DNA from: Woeseiaceae bacterium
Lineage (GTDB): Bacteria; Pseudomonadota; Gammaproteobacteria; Steroidobacterales; Woeseiaceae
DNA: 32,626 bases
Assembly: GCA_030066625.1 (NCBI GenBank)
Contig: JASJBG010000008.1
Location: forward strand, 1 to 32,626
Direction: 5' to 3'
Shown here in pieces: positions 1 through 14,100 of this stretch; positions within the stretch are counted from its first letter, which is position 1, and every line of letters starts with the position of its first letter. The notes beneath the pieces are model-generated. The model was not told the origin of the DNA. It did no database searches and was given only the letters and a program-made list of their open reading frames with translations. Position numbers and translations under genes: made by a program.

Positions 1-1188
1 GGCATCGTCCTCGTCCTCGTAGGGGATGATCGACAGCACCGGGCCGAAGATCTCTTCGCGAGCGATGGTCATGTCGTTGTTGACGTCGGCAAACACGGTT
101 GGTTTCACGTAATAGCCGGTCTCGAGGCCGTCCGGGCGGCCGGTGCCACCCGCTACCAGCGTCGCGCCTTCGTCGATGCCCTGCTGGATGAGCGCCTGCA
201 CCTTGTTCCACTGCAGTTCCGACACCAGCGGCCCGATCTCGGTACCCTCGGCGCGCGGGTCGCCGACCTTCGCGGCTTCGGCTGCCTTACCCGCCAGCTC
301 GGCAGCTTCCTGCATGCGGTCTTTCGGCACCAGCATGCGGGTCGGCGCATTGCAGGATTGGCCGGTGTTGTCGAAGCAGTCTTCGGCGCCCGTTGTAACG
401 GCTTTGTCGAAGTCTGCATCGTCCAGCAGTATGTTGGCCGACTTGCCGCCCAGCTCCTGCGCGACGCGTTTCACCGTTGGCGCGGCATTCTGCGCAACGG
501 CCACGCCGGCGCGCGTCGAGCCGGTGAACGACACCATCGCGACATCCGGATGCTGACTGAGCGCCGTACCGACGCCCGGACCGTCCCCGTTCACGAGGTT
601 GAACACGCCGGCCGGAACGCCGGCTTCGTGCAGTACTTCCGTAAAGATCATCGCATCAAAGGGCGCAATCTCACTCGGCTTCAAGACCATCGTGCAGCCG
701 GCTGCAAGCGCCGGCGCAACCTTGACGGCAACCTGGTTCATCGGCCAGTTCCACGGCGTGATGAGCGCACAGACGCCGATCGGTTCCTTGATGATGAGCG
801 TGGTGCGGCTGTGCTCCTCGAACTCGAAGTTGTCGAGCACGCGCATGATTGCTTTCATGTGCTGGACGCCGCTGCCGGTCTGCGCGCCCTTCGCGAGGCG
901 CCACGGAGCGCCCATCTCGTGCATGATCGCTCGCGCCATGTCCTCGTAGCGGGTCGCAAAGACGTCGAGAATCGAGCGCAACAGTTCGACTCGCTCTTCG
1001 CGGCTGGTCTGCGAGAAAGTCTCGAAGGCGCGAGACGCCGCGGCGACCGCCTTGTCGACGTCGGCTTCGCTGCCGAGGCTGATGCGGCCGTAGACTTCCT
1101 CCGTCGCCGGGTTGACGACGTCGTGCACGCGGGGAGTCACCGGATCGACCCACTGGCCGTCGATGTAGAACTGGAGTTTTTCGAGCAT
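1..1188 (-). CDS. Aldehyde dehydrogenase family protein (3' end cut by window)
   Basis: NAD(P)+-dependent oxidation of an aldehyde to a carboxylate. The frame is open from the ATG at 1186-1188 to the window edge: 396 codons, so roughly 80-90 C-terminal residues of a usual ~475-residue enzyme lie outside. Seen in the translation: the N-terminal FYIDGQW start typical of the family, the PWNWPM segment, FTGSTRAG of the cofactor fold, QELGGKSAN carrying the general-base Glu (about residue 245), and NTGQSCNAPTR carrying the nucleophilic Cys at about residue 279. GGAG about six bases upstream supports the start. The AraC-type gene lies 56 bp upstream on the same strand, so the two may be co-transcribed. 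The opposite neighbour is a fatty-acid oxidation enzyme, suggesting an aldehyde from lipid or aromatic catabolism, but the substrate cannot be read from the sequence. Confidence 0.93.
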   Translation of the reverse strand, partial: MLEKLQFYIDGQWVDPVTPRVHDVVNPATEEVYGRISLGSEADVDKAVAAASRAFETFSQTSREERVELLRSILDVFATRYEDMARAIMHEMGAPWRLAKGAQTGSGVQHMKAIMRVLDNFEFEEHSRTTLIIKEPIGVCALITPWNWPMNQVAVKVAPALAAGCTMVLKPSEIAPFDAMIFTEVLHEAGVPAGVFNLVNGDGPGVGTALSQHPDVAMVSFTGSTRAGVAVAQNAAPTVKRVAQELGGKSANILLDDADFDKAVTTGAEDCFDNTGQSCNAPTRMLVPKDRMQEAAELAGKAAEAAKVGDPRAEGTEIGPLVSELQWNKVQALIQQGIDEGATLVAGGTGRPDGLETGYYVKPTVFADVNNDMTIAREEIFGPVLSIIPYEDEDDA

Positions 1189-1244
1189 TCTGGTCTCCGC
1201 GGAGAAGCCGCGCATGATATCGCAAATGGGTACCGCGGGGGCGG

Positions 1245-1685
1245 TCAGCCGAAGGTCAGGAACTTCTGGCGGTATTCGATCGGCGGCATGTCGTACCAGG
1301 ACTTGAACGCCGTCGTGAACGAGCTGATGTTCGAGTAGCCGAGCAGCATCGCGACTTCGAGGGCCTTCAGGCGCCGGTCGCTCAGGTAACGGACCGCAAG
1401 CTCGGCCCTGAGCTCGTTCAGGACCTTCTGGAAGCTGGTTTTTTCAGCCTTCAGGCGCCGCTGCAGGGTGCGCCGGCTGATCTTGAGCAGGCGGCATGCG
1501 GCGTCGGCGTTCGCCTCGCCGTGGGCGAGCAGGTCGGCGAGGCCGCGTTTCAGCTGGGCAGCGAGATTGTCGCCTGTATTCAGCGACTTGATGTATTTCT
1601 CTGCCTGTTCAGTGAGTTGCCGGTACATGGTCTGCCTGGATGGGATGGCGACGCGCGTTAGCGTCGTGAAACCCGACGCGCACAT
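1245..1685 (-). CDS. Short AraC-family DNA-binding protein lacking a sensor domain
   Basis: Transcription regulator of 146 residues at most. The C-terminal ~100 residues carry both AraC helix-turn-helix units: KISRRTLQRRLKAEKTSF, then AMLLGYSNISSFTTAFKSW followed by PIEYRQ. The segment before them resembles the linker that precedes the DNA-binding domain in OruR-like AraC proteins of about 330-340 residues, so the usual ~200-residue N-terminal ligand domain is missing. Two starts are possible: the ATG at 1683-1685 and an internal ATG at 1626-1628 (MYRQ, 127 aa). Both have weak ribosome-binding sites. It is divergent from the fadB-like gene 54 bp away and upstream of the aldehyde dehydrogenase on the same strand, so it may regulate either. 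It may be a natural stand-alone DNA-binding domain or a truncated remnant. Confidence 0.8.
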   Translation of the reverse strand: MCASGFTTLTRVAIPSRQTMYRQLTEQAEKYIKSLNTGDNLAAQLKRGLADLLAHGEANADAACRLLKISRRTLQRRLKAEKTSFQKVLNELRAELAVRYLSDRRLKALEVAMLLGYSNISSFTTAFKSWYDMPPIEYRQKFLTFG

Positions 1686-1739
1686 AGACTATCATCTCGG
1701 GCCCCGCGGTACAGCACCGCACTCGACATAAGGACCACC

Positions 1740-3842
1740 ATGGGAGCCCCAGTCAGCTACGACGTCGTCGACGGAATCGGCGTCATCTCAATCGACAATC
1801 CGCCCGTCAACGCACTCTCGCATGCCGTGCGCTCCGGCATTCTCGACGGCATCCGGACCGCCGCCGACGATGCCTCAGCGGCGGTCGTCATCCGCTGCGA
1901 GGGACGGACGTTCATTGCGGGCGCGGACATCACCGAGTTCGGCAAGCCCCCGAAGGACCCATGGCTGCCGGAAGTGGTCGACGCGATCGAGGCCCTGGAC
2001 AAGCCGGTCGTTGCCGCGATTCACGGCACGGCACTGGGCGGTGGTTTCGAAGTTGCGCTCGGCAGCCACTACCGCATTGCGCTCAAGTCCGCCAAGGTCG
2101 GGCTGCCGGAGGTCAAGCTCGGGCTGCTTCCCGGCGCCGGCGGCACCCAGCGGACCCCCAGGCTCGCCGGCGTGCAGGCGGCACTCGACCTGATGACCAG
2201 CGGGGCGCCGATTCCGGCAAGCTCCGCGGAAGCCGCCGGCCTGGTCGACCGTGTGGTGGACGACGGACTCGATGCAGCAGCGCTGGCCTACGCGAGGGAA
2301 CTCGTGGACGAGGGCGCTGCCTGCCGCCGCACGAGCGAACTACCACCGTCATCGGCCGACCCGAGCATCTTCGCCGAGTACAAGCGCCAGCTCGAGAGGC
2401 GAGCACACGGCCAACTCGCACCGCAGAAGATCGTGGACTGCGTGGAAGCTGCGAGTCGCCTGCCGTTTCCCGAAGGTTCGATCGTCGAGCGCGAGGCCTT
2501 CATGGCGTGCATGGCGAGTCCGCAGTCAGCTGGATTGCGCCATATGTTCTTCGCCGAGCGCGAGGCAGCCAAAATCAACGGGCTCGACAAGTCGACGCCA
2601 CTTCGCGAGGTAGCGAAGGTCGGTGTTATCGGCGCTGGCACGATGGGCAGCGGTATCGCAATGAACTTCGCTAACGCGGGCATGCAGGTCTACCTGCTCG
2701 AGGTCAACGACGATGCCCTGGGCCGCGGACTCGAGACGATCGCAAAAAACTACGCGGGCGGCGTCAAGCGCGGCAAGATGAGCGAGGAGCAGGCGCTGGC
2801 GACTCGCGAGCGAATCACGGGTACCACCGACTATGCTGATCTCGCGGATGCGGATCTCGTCGTCGAAGCCGTGTTCGAGGATCTCGGCCTCAAGCAGGAC
2901 ATCTTCGAGCGCCTCGACGAGGTCTGCAAACCGGGCGCTATACTCGCAACTAACACGTCCTACCAGGACGTCAACAAGATCGCCGCCGCGACCAGCCGGC
3001 CCGCTGATGTGATCGGCCTGCATTTCTTCAGTCCGGCACACATCATGAAGCTGCTCGAGGTCGTGCGCGGCGACGCGACGGCCGACGACGTGCTGGCGAC
3101 TTGCATGAAGCTCGCCAAGGCGATCCGCAAGATCCCGGTTGTCTCGGGCGTTTGTTACGGCTTCATCGGCAATCGTATGCTGCAGCACTACGGCCGCGAG
3201 GCGAACCTCTGCCTGATCGAGGGCGCTACGCCGGAGACGATCGATACCGCGATGCAGCAGTGGGGCATGGCGATGGGGCCCATGCGCGTGTTCGACCTCG
3301 CTGGACTCGACGTCGGCTACAAAGCCCGACAGGGCCTGCCGCCCGAAGAGCGCGGCGACCCGCGCGCCTTCGTCATCCCGGACGCGCTTGTCGAGATGGG
3401 GCGCCTCGGCCAGAAGACCGGCGCCGGACTCTACACCTACGACCCGGATACGCGGGACTATCGTTTCGATGCGGAATCGCTCGAGGTCATCGAGACGCAG
3501 GCAAAGGAGCTCGGCATCGAGCGCCGCGAGATCGACGCGAGCGAAATCGTCGACCGGCTGATCTTCTCGCTGATCAACGAGGGTATGCGCATCGTGGAGG
3601 AGGGCATCGCTCAGCGACCGTCGGACATCGACGTTGTGTACGTCTATGGCTACGGCTTTCCCGCCTGGCGCGGCGGGCCGATGTTCTATGCCGACACGGT
3701 CGGCCTCGACGAGGTCTACAAGCGCGTCTGCGAGTTCCGCGATCGCTTCGGTGAGGAAAACTGGGCGCCGGCGCCGTTGCTGGAACGGCTGGCTGGTGAA
3801 GGACGGTCGCTCGCCGAGTGGGCAAGCGATCCGTCCTCCTGA
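1740..3842 (+). CDS. Bifunctional enoyl-CoA hydratase / 3-hydroxyacyl-CoA dehydrogenase (FadB/FadJ-like)
   Basis: Fatty acid beta-oxidation enzyme of 700 residues. Residues 1-190 form the crotonase domain: FIAGADI (oxyanion hole near 60-63), GGGFE with Glu104, and [16 protein letters not shown] with Glu124, the two catalytic Glu positions of hydratases. Residues ~290-470 form the NAD-binding dehydrogenase domain with GAGTMG at 298-303 and HFFSPAH, whose His428 is the expected catalytic His. The C-terminal dehydrogenase repeats follow, including [17 protein letters not shown]. Length and order match FadB-like or peroxisomal multifunctional enzymes. TAAGGA at 1729-1734 sits five bases before the ATG. 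No thiolase (fadA) follows, so it is not a classic fadBA operon. The next gene is convergent with a 4-bp gap. Confidence 0.95.
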   Translation: MGAPVSYDVVDGIGVISIDNPPVNALSHAVRSGILDGIRTAADDASAAVVIRCEGRTFIAGADITEFGKPPKDPWLPEVVDAIEALDKPVVAAIHGTALGGGFEVALGSHYRIALKSAKVGLPEVKLGLLPGAGGTQRTPRLAGVQAALDLMTSGAPIPASSAEAAGLVDRVVDDGLDAAALAYARELVDEGAACRRTSELPPSSADPSIFAEYKRQLERRAHGQLAPQKIVDCVEAASRLPFPEGSIVEREAFMACMASPQSAGLRHMFFAEREAAKINGLDKSTPLREVAKVGVIGAGTMGSGIAMNFANAGMQVYLLEVNDDALGRGLETIAKNYAGGVKRGKMSEEQALATRERITGTTDYADLADADLVVEAVFEDLGLKQDIFERLDEVCKPGAILATNTSYQDVNKIAAATSRPADVIGLHFFSPAHIMKLLEVVRGDATADDVLATCMKLAKAIRKIPVVSGVCYGFIGNRMLQHYGREANLCLIEGATPETIDTAMQQWGMAMGPMRVFDLAGLDVGYKARQGLPPEERGDPRAFVIPDALVEMGRLGQKTGAGLYTYDPDTRDYRFDAESLEVIETQAKELGIERREIDASEIVDRLIFSLINEGMRIVEEGIAQRPSDIDVVYVYGYGFPAWRGGPMFYADTVGLDEVYKRVCEFRDRFGEENWAPAPLLERLAGEGRSLAEWASDPSS

Positions 3843-3846
3843 TTCG

Positions 3847-5076
3847 TCAGGGCAGCGGCACGAAATCGTCGACGGCGTCGAGCCAGACGGGCACCCGGCC
3901 GTCGCGTAGCGCCTTCAACCAGCGCAGGAACGGCGGTTCGAGGAAGTCCGTGGTCCACAGCGTCTGCGGGATGCCGGCAGCCGTATTGAGGTAGAAAAGC
4001 GGCGTCTGCAGCGACGTGTGAATGTCCGAGCCGCTCTGGATGAAGCGCTTGTAACGGAACGGGTGGGCCTCATTGATCGCGCCGTGCTCGGGCACGATCA
4101 GTCCCCGGTACAGCTCCTGGGTTGGCACCTGCAGGAAGAAGCGGTTGGTTATGTCGCCGTCGGTCGAGTAGAAGGACTCGCGTACGGTCGAATCGTTGGC
4201 AAGCCGCCACTTCACGATCTCCGTGCCCTGACCGAGGACGTCGCAGCCCGTGCAGCTCGCCGGGTAGAACTGGCCGAACTGCCAGTCGTTGGCGCGCGCA
4301 AGCGTATCCAGCTGCCCCGGGATCTGCATCGCGACGGGGTTGAGCGCGTTCGGCCCGGCATCGTTGTAGACCGCGAGGTCGACGTAATTGCCGTACAGGA
4401 AGCGGACGAGGAATGGCGCGAAGCTGGCGGCGCCGACGCCACCGGCGCTGGAACCGGCTACGACGATTTTCCTCGCGTGCGGAAACAGGTCTTTCGCGAC
4501 GTCCATGCCCGCCGACAGGTTCTTGAGGCCGCGATGGAAACGAATGCCGCCGAACGGAGCCAGGTTCGCGTCGACGACGTCGTTATCGCCCGTGAACACG
4601 GAGCCGTCGCAGTACGGCATGTACAGCACGGAATAGTCGGCCAGCGGATTGGGGATATTGCCTAGCGGCGTATCGACGCCGTTGTCGCTCCAGATGCCGG
4701 CCTGCGGCGGCGGCGGCAACTGGCCATTGATGTTGAAACTGCAGAAGTAGAAGTTCTCCCAGCATGCGCCGCCGCCCTGCGTGAAGATCAGGAGCTTGTT
4801 CGGGTCGCGCCGGCGCGCGAACACCGAGTATTCCTCGCCGACGAGGCACAGTGGACCGTCGACGCTTTGTGTGAAGCGGAAGCGCTCCCAGCCAGCGCCT
4901 GCATCTTCGGCCGGCTGCGGATGAAAGCGGCCGAGGTACTTGTTTACGCCGGCATCGGCGAGTTCTTTCTTCGCGTCCCGGTCGAGGCCCAGCGAGAACC
5001 AACCCCAGCCGGCAGAGGCGGGGCCGGACAGGCCGAGAAGCAGTGAAACGGAGATCAGGCTGACGATGCGTCGCAT
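3847..5076 (-). CDS. Secreted pectinacetylesterase/Notum-family hydrolase
   Basis: Serine carboxylesterase-like protein of 409 residues. The start at 5076 is set by a perfect AAGGAGG five bases upstream and by a signal peptide beginning there (MRRIVSLISV...GPASA). An in-frame extension to 5136 has neither. Family landmarks are present: FTQGGGACW (oxyanion-hole region), MPYCDGSVFTGD, and the nucleophile elbow VAGSSAGGVG with Ser210. His in SGSDIHTSL and an Asp in the STDGDI region are candidates for the rest of the triad. Many Cys residues suggest an exported, disulfide-bonded protein. Plant members deacetylate pectin and animal Notum removes palmitoleate from Wnt; the bacterial substrate is unknown and no pectin-degradation genes lie nearby. 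It converges with the fadB-like gene, with 4 bp between the stop codons. Confidence 0.85.
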   Translation of the reverse strand: MRRIVSLISVSLLLGLSGPASAGWGWFSLGLDRDAKKELADAGVNKYLGRFHPQPAEDAGAGWERFRFTQSVDGPLCLVGEEYSVFARRRDPNKLLIFTQGGGACWENFYFCSFNINGQLPPPPQAGIWSDNGVDTPLGNIPNPLADYSVLYMPYCDGSVFTGDNDVVDANLAPFGGIRFHRGLKNLSAGMDVAKDLFPHARKIVVAGSSAGGVGAASFAPFLVRFLYGNYVDLAVYNDAGPNALNPVAMQIPGQLDTLARANDWQFGQFYPASCTGCDVLGQGTEIVKWRLANDSTVRESFYSTDGDITNRFFLQVPTQELYRGLIVPEHGAINEAHPFRYKRFIQSGSDIHTSLQTPLFYLNTAAGIPQTLWTTDFLEPPFLRWLKALRDGRVPVWLDAVDDFVPLP

Positions 5077-5081
5077 AGGTC

Positions 5082-5088
5082 CCTCCTT
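5082..5088 (-). promoter_or_regulatory. Ribosome-binding site of the pectinacetylesterase-like gene
   Basis: On the minus strand this reads AAGGAGG, a full Shine-Dalgarno match, with a five-base spacer to the ATG at 5074-5076. It decides that start over the longer in-frame reading to 5136, which would add a non-signal-like N-terminus. Confidence 0.85.
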
Positions 5089-5183
5089 GATTGTTGTTAT
5101 CGGCATGATGTCGAACGCTATCTGAGTATAGTGCAAACGGTTAACATACGGTTATCCTGCGCGCCGGCGCCGGTCGGCTCCCG

Positions 5184-5192
5184 TGCTAGACT
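5184..5192 (+). promoter_or_regulatory. Possible extended -10 promoter element of the TPR gene
   Basis: TGC followed directly by TAGACT forms an extended -10 element (TGn plus 4 of 6 matches to TATAAT). A transcript would start near 5199, about 30 bases before the ATG at 5230. No convincing -35 box is present 16-18 bp upstream, as expected for extended -10 promoters. This is a pattern match only. Confidence 0.35.
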
Positions 5193-5229
5193 GCCGATGG
5201 CTGTCCTGCGCAAACAACAATAACCGAAA

Positions 5230-7386
5230 ATGCACAAGCTGATCAGAGAGTTACGGCGTCGAGAGGTGTTCCGCACAGCGGGCCTCTACATCGGTATCTC
5301 GTGGATCATCATCGAGGGCGCCAGCATCCTGTTGCCGGCGTTCGACGCACCCGAATGGGTTTTCCGGGGGCTCATCATCCTGGCCGTTATCGGCTTGCCG
5401 GTGACCGTCGTGCTGTCATGGGTCTTCGACGTCACCGACAGGGGCATCGAGGTTCAGGCCGATCCGACCGACACGATCGTTGCGCCGCTCGGCAGCCGCC
5501 GCATGGACTTCATCGTCATCGGCGTCTTGACCGTCGCGCTGATCTTCTCGATCTACCTGAACGTGACGGGCGGTCCGGAGGAGATCGTCGAGCCCGACCC
5601 GATCTCTATTCTGATCGCAGACTTCAACAACCAGACCGGCGACGAGCTGTTTGACGGCACGCTCGAGCAGGCGCTGCAGATCGGAATCGAAAGCGCGTCG
5701 TTCATCACAGGCTATCGCCGAGATGCCGCGCTGAGACTTGCGGCATCGTTGCAGCCGGAGGGGGCGCTCGACGAGGCGGCCGCGCGCCTGGTCGCCGTAC
5801 GCGAGGGCGTGAAGCTCGTCATGGCCGGCGGAATCGAAGAGGACAACGGCAGCTATACCCTTTATGTGCGTGCGGTTGACCCGAAAGGAGGCGAGATACT
5901 GACGTCCGTCGAGGTTGATGCCCGGGACAAGCTCGACGTCCTGACGGCCGTGGGGACGTTGGCCGGAGACCTCCGTGAAGAACTCGGCGACAAGTCGCTG
6001 GACCGGGACCGGCTGCGGGCGTCCGAGACCTTCACGGCTCGCAACCTCGAGGCGGCGGCGGCGTATGCGAAAGGTCAGAGACTCGCCTACAACGCCAAGT
6101 ACGAAGAGTCTATCGAGTACTTCAAGCAGGCCCTCGGGCACGACCCGGACTTCGGTCGTGCGTACACCACGCTGGCTTTGTCCGCTGGCAGCCTTGGACG
6201 CACCGACGAAGCCGGCCGGTACTGGGAGCTGGCGATGCAGAATCTCGGCACGATGACCGCGAGAGAGCGCCTCCGTACGCGCGCGATCTACTATTCACGG
6301 GTGACGAGAAATCGCGAGAAGGCGATAGAAGCCTACACCGAGCTCGCGGAAAACTACCCGTCGGACGACGCGGCTCACAACGGGCTGGCGATCCAGTACT
6401 TCTATACGCTCGATTTCGACGCTGCCTTGCAGGCGGGCGGCAAGCTGCTGGATATCTATCCGAACAGCGTCATGGGCCGGTCGAACTACGCGCTGTACGC
6501 GATGTACGCGAGCGACTTCGATACCGCCGCGGCCGAAGCGGCGAAAGTCCGGGAACTGGACGCCGACTATCACAAGGGCTGGCTGCCGCCGGCCATGAAG
6601 GCTCTCGCCGACGGCGACGACGCTGCCGCAGTGGCGGCCTACGAGAGCATGTCGGAAGTCGGCTTTCGGGGTGCCTCGACGGCAAGTCTCGGCCTCGCCG
6701 ATATCGCCCTGTACTACGGCAACAACGACAGGGCCCGGACGATACTGACCGATGGCATTGCTGCGGACGAGGCTGCCTCCAGCCAGTATTTCGCGGCGAC
6801 GAAGTACGTTGCGCTGGCCGAGACCGAGCTGGCTTCCGCGAACGACGCGGCCGCGCTGGATGCATTGGAGAAGGGGCTTGCCGCGTCTTCCCGCGAGGCA
6901 CAGAGTGTCCCGGCCGCCGTAATGTTCGTGCAGCTTGGCGAGGTCGACAGGGCGCGGGAGATCGCCCGAGAGCTTGCAGGCGAGCTGCAACCGACCAGTC
7001 GCGCGCACGGCCTCGTCATCGAAGGACTCCTCACGCTCGCCGAGGGCGGCAATGTCGAGGCCATCGATGCCTTCTCATCCGCGATCGAGCTTGCTGACCT
7101 CTGGCTGGCGCGCTTCTACCGCGGCCGGGCCTATCTCGAAGCCGGCTTTCATGCCGAGGCGCTGGACGAGTTCGAGGCCTGCAACGAGAGGCTCGGTGAA
7201 GCCACGGCCGTGTTTCTCAACGATCTGCCGACCTGGCGATACACGGCAACCCTGCCGTACTGGATCGGCCGGGCCCAGGAAAGCCTCGGCATGACGACTG
7301 ACGCGGAGCAGAGTTTCGCGTCATATCTTGCCTTGCGCCCCGCGGACGACCCGCTTGCTGTCGATGCGCGCGCACGTCTTCCCTGA
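5230..7386 (+). CDS. Membrane-anchored TolB-like/TPR repeat protein
   Basis: 718 residues of unknown specific role. The N-terminus (MHKLIRELRRREVFR) leads into hydrophobic segments at about residues 17-37, 45-66 and 95-112; this module recurs in many gammaproteobacterial TPR proteins. After it comes an alpha/beta segment (ISILIADFNNQTGDELFDGTLEQAL) like the TolB-N/FlgO-type domain often attached to signalling proteins, then TPR-like helical repeats from about residue 270 to the end (for example AAAYAKGQRLAYNAKYEESI, with Ala/Gly/Tyr at repeat positions). Related proteins often add a kinase, cyclase or winged-helix effector; none is visible here, so a scaffold or sensor role is an inference. 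Its TGA is directly followed by the stop codon of the convergent giant gene, with no gap. Confidence 0.75.
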   Translation: MHKLIRELRRREVFRTAGLYIGISWIIIEGASILLPAFDAPEWVFRGLIILAVIGLPVTVVLSWVFDVTDRGIEVQADPTDTIVAPLGSRRMDFIVIGVLTVALIFSIYLNVTGGPEEIVEPDPISILIADFNNQTGDELFDGTLEQALQIGIESASFITGYRRDAALRLAASLQPEGALDEAAARLVAVREGVKLVMAGGIEEDNGSYTLYVRAVDPKGGEILTSVEVDARDKLDVLTAVGTLAGDLREELGDKSLDRDRLRASETFTARNLEAAAAYAKGQRLAYNAKYEESIEYFKQALGHDPDFGRAYTTLALSAGSLGRTDEAGRYWELAMQNLGTMTARERLRTRAIYYSRVTRNREKAIEAYTELAENYPSDDAAHNGLAIQYFYTLDFDAALQAGGKLLDIYPNSVMGRSNYALYAMYASDFDTAAAEAAKVRELDADYHKGWLPPAMKALADGDDAAAVAAYESMSEVGFRGASTASLGLADIALYYGNNDRARTILTDGIAADEAASSQYFAATKYVALAETELASANDAAALDALEKGLAASSREAQSVPAAVMFVQLGEVDRAREIARELAGELQPTSRAHGLVIEGLLTLAEGGNVEAIDAFSSAIELADLWLARFYRGRAYLEAGFHAEALDEFEACNERLGEATAVFLNDLPTWRYTATLPYWIGRAQESLGMTTDAEQSFASYLALRPADDPLAVDARARLP

Positions 7387-12225
<4,839 letters not shown>

Positions 12226-12468
12226 CGCGTGTCCCCCGATCGGAGCACGAACGCAGCACACTGCGTTCTTGTTGTTATTTTTGGTGCGCGCGCAGGCCTT
12301 CTTTTGCGGGCCTTACGAGAACCCAGTATAGACCAGCAGGCGGGACTTCCGGCACCCCGCATCAGCTTATGTCAAAGCGTTGGTGACAGGGGCGGCCGCT
12401 GATGCAATCGAGGTGCCGAGGGCGCGCTGTTACCGCAACGATTCGGCTTGCGCTACCATCCTTGACCT

Positions 12469-14016
12469 ATGAGGGGACTCCGATTCGCGTTTGCCTTGGC
12501 GGGGATGCTGATGCCGTTCGCTGCCTCGGCCGAAACGCCGCGGTGGCTCGAGTGGATCCGCGACTACGACCTGAACGACTACTCGCTCGGCGTCTCGGTT
12601 TTGACGTCGCAGTCACCGTACGCCAATGCAAAGAACTCCGTGTGGGCGTACCCCTACCTCACCAGCTTCCGGCACTCTTCAATGACCGACGACTGGCTGC
12701 TGTTCCGTGGCGGCGGGATCGGCTTCAGGGGCATAAGCAGCGCCGGCTGGGAATTCGGCCTGTTCGGGCGTATCAACACGGGCGGGCTCGGCAACGGCGA
12801 TCCCGAGGAGCTTCGCGGACTGCGCGAGCGCGAGTGGGCGATCGACGCGGGCCCGTTCGTCGGCTGGCGTGGCTGGCCCGTGCACATCAATCTCGACACC
12901 TACTACGAGATCACCAATCGGCATGACGGTTACAGCGCGGAACTCCGGTTCTCGCTGCCGCGTGAGTACCGCTGGGGGCACCTCGTACCGTCGGTTGAAC
13001 TCGATTACGCGAACGACAGCTTCAACGACTACTACTTTGGCGTATCGCCGGCTGAAGTTCGGCCCGGGCGCCCCGAGTATTTCGCTGGCGCCGACACCAA
13101 CGTGCGAGCGAAGCTCCAATATGGCTACCGACTCGGCGAGAAATGGCTGATATCCGGCAGCGTGTCGGCCGAATGGCTGGGGGACGAAATAACGAGGAGC
13201 CCCATCGTCGACCGCGACCGCGTGCCATCCATCGACGTGGGCCTCGCGTACAACGCCGACATCTTCAACCCGCGCGAGTTTCCGTATCCCGACTACCGCA
13301 GTCCCGCAATCGACCTGCGAATTGGCGGCTTTTGGGATAACGTTTCGACCGAGGCACGCCGGACCGACACCGATGGCATTCCAGGCGACGTCGTCGAGTT
13401 CGAGAACACGCTGGACGGCGCCGACGCCAAGTGGGTCGGCTACGGCGATGTGTTTTTTCGTATCGGCCAGTTCCATCGCTTCGAGCTGAGCTATTTCGAG
13501 CTCGGCCGCGACTCGCGACTGATTGCGTCCGGCGACATCGATTTTGGTGAGCTCGAAATACCCGCCGGCACCGAACTGACGAGCAGGTCCGATTTTTCAT
13601 CGCTCGTGACGGCCTATTCCTATTCGCTCATGAAGGATGCGCAGAAGGAGTTCGGCGTTACCGCGGGGCTGCACTTCACGTCATTCGACACCATCATCGA
13701 GATCGTGGGCGGCGACCGGGAAGAAATCGACGAGGAAGTGACGCTGCCCGTCATCGGTGCGCACGGTTCGGTGGCGCTCGGCGAGCGCATGCGGCTTGCG
13801 GCGCGCCTGCAGATATTCGGCGCAGACGTAAACCGCTACGAGGGCAATATGTACTTCGCGACGCTGGACCTCACGCGGGAATTCTCGGAAAAGCTGCGGC
13901 TCGGGCTCGGGTTCAACTACTATGATATCCGCCTCTCGTCGTCGCGCGAATCATTCCGTGGCGACTTTCAGACACGCCACTTTGGGCCCGTTTTGTTCCT
14001 GAGCGTGGCGCTCTGA
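12469..14016 (+). CDS. MipA/OmpV outer-membrane protein fused to a second beta-barrel
   Basis: 515 residues with signal peptide MRGLRFAFALAGMLMPFAASA. Residues ~25-265 match the MipA/OmpV family (scaffold for murein synthesis): ANAKNSVWAYPYLTSFRH, GGGIGFRGI, the SVSAEWLGDEITRSPIVD segment and the final strand SIDVGLAYNADIF, where a normal ~260-residue MipA would stop. A further ~245 residues with alternating amphipathic strands follow (IDLRIGGFWD, DVFFRIGQFHRFELSYFEL, RLAARLQIFGADV, LRLGLGFNYYDIRL) and end in a hydrophobic strand, LFLSVAL. This looks like a second outer-membrane barrel. There is no stop or frameshift between the halves. The ATG is preceded by no clear Shine-Dalgarno. The ligand or partner is unknown. 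It stands alone, with 84 bp before the next gene. Confidence 0.75.
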   Translation: MRGLRFAFALAGMLMPFAASAETPRWLEWIRDYDLNDYSLGVSVLTSQSPYANAKNSVWAYPYLTSFRHSSMTDDWLLFRGGGIGFRGISSAGWEFGLFGRINTGGLGNGDPEELRGLREREWAIDAGPFVGWRGWPVHINLDTYYEITNRHDGYSAELRFSLPREYRWGHLVPSVELDYANDSFNDYYFGVSPAEVRPGRPEYFAGADTNVRAKLQYGYRLGEKWLISGSVSAEWLGDEITRSPIVDRDRVPSIDVGLAYNADIFNPREFPYPDYRSPAIDLRIGGFWDNVSTEARRTDTDGIPGDVVEFENTLDGADAKWVGYGDVFFRIGQFHRFELSYFELGRDSRLIASGDIDFGELEIPAGTELTSRSDFSSLVTAYSYSLMKDAQKEFGVTAGLHFTSFDTIIEIVGGDREEIDEEVTLPVIGAHGSVALGERMRLAARLQIFGADVNRYEGNMYFATLDLTREFSEKLRLGLGFNYYDIRLSSSRESFRGDFQTRHFGPVLFLSVAL

Positions 14017-14100
14017 CGTATCCAGGATTCGGCGCGCTAGACAGGGCCGTGGCGAGTTGAGAGACTCGCGCCCTTCCACTAGAAAAACAGGAGAACGCCG

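Noticed and set aside
358-1338. Long plus-strand frame opposite the aldehyde dehydrogenase
   Set aside because: The minus-strand frame carries clear aldehyde dehydrogenase motifs; the plus frame is Arg/His-rich antisense translation of GC-rich DNA.
12226-12261. GTG start extending the giant secreted protein
   Set aside because: It adds residues before a good signal peptide, whereas the ATG at 12225 has a ribosome site six bases away.
14046-14074. Possible terminator between the MipA-like gene and the solute-binding protein
   Set aside because: Only a six-bp stem with a six-base loop and no T-tract; the extra GGGC/GCCC pairing needs a four-base bulge.
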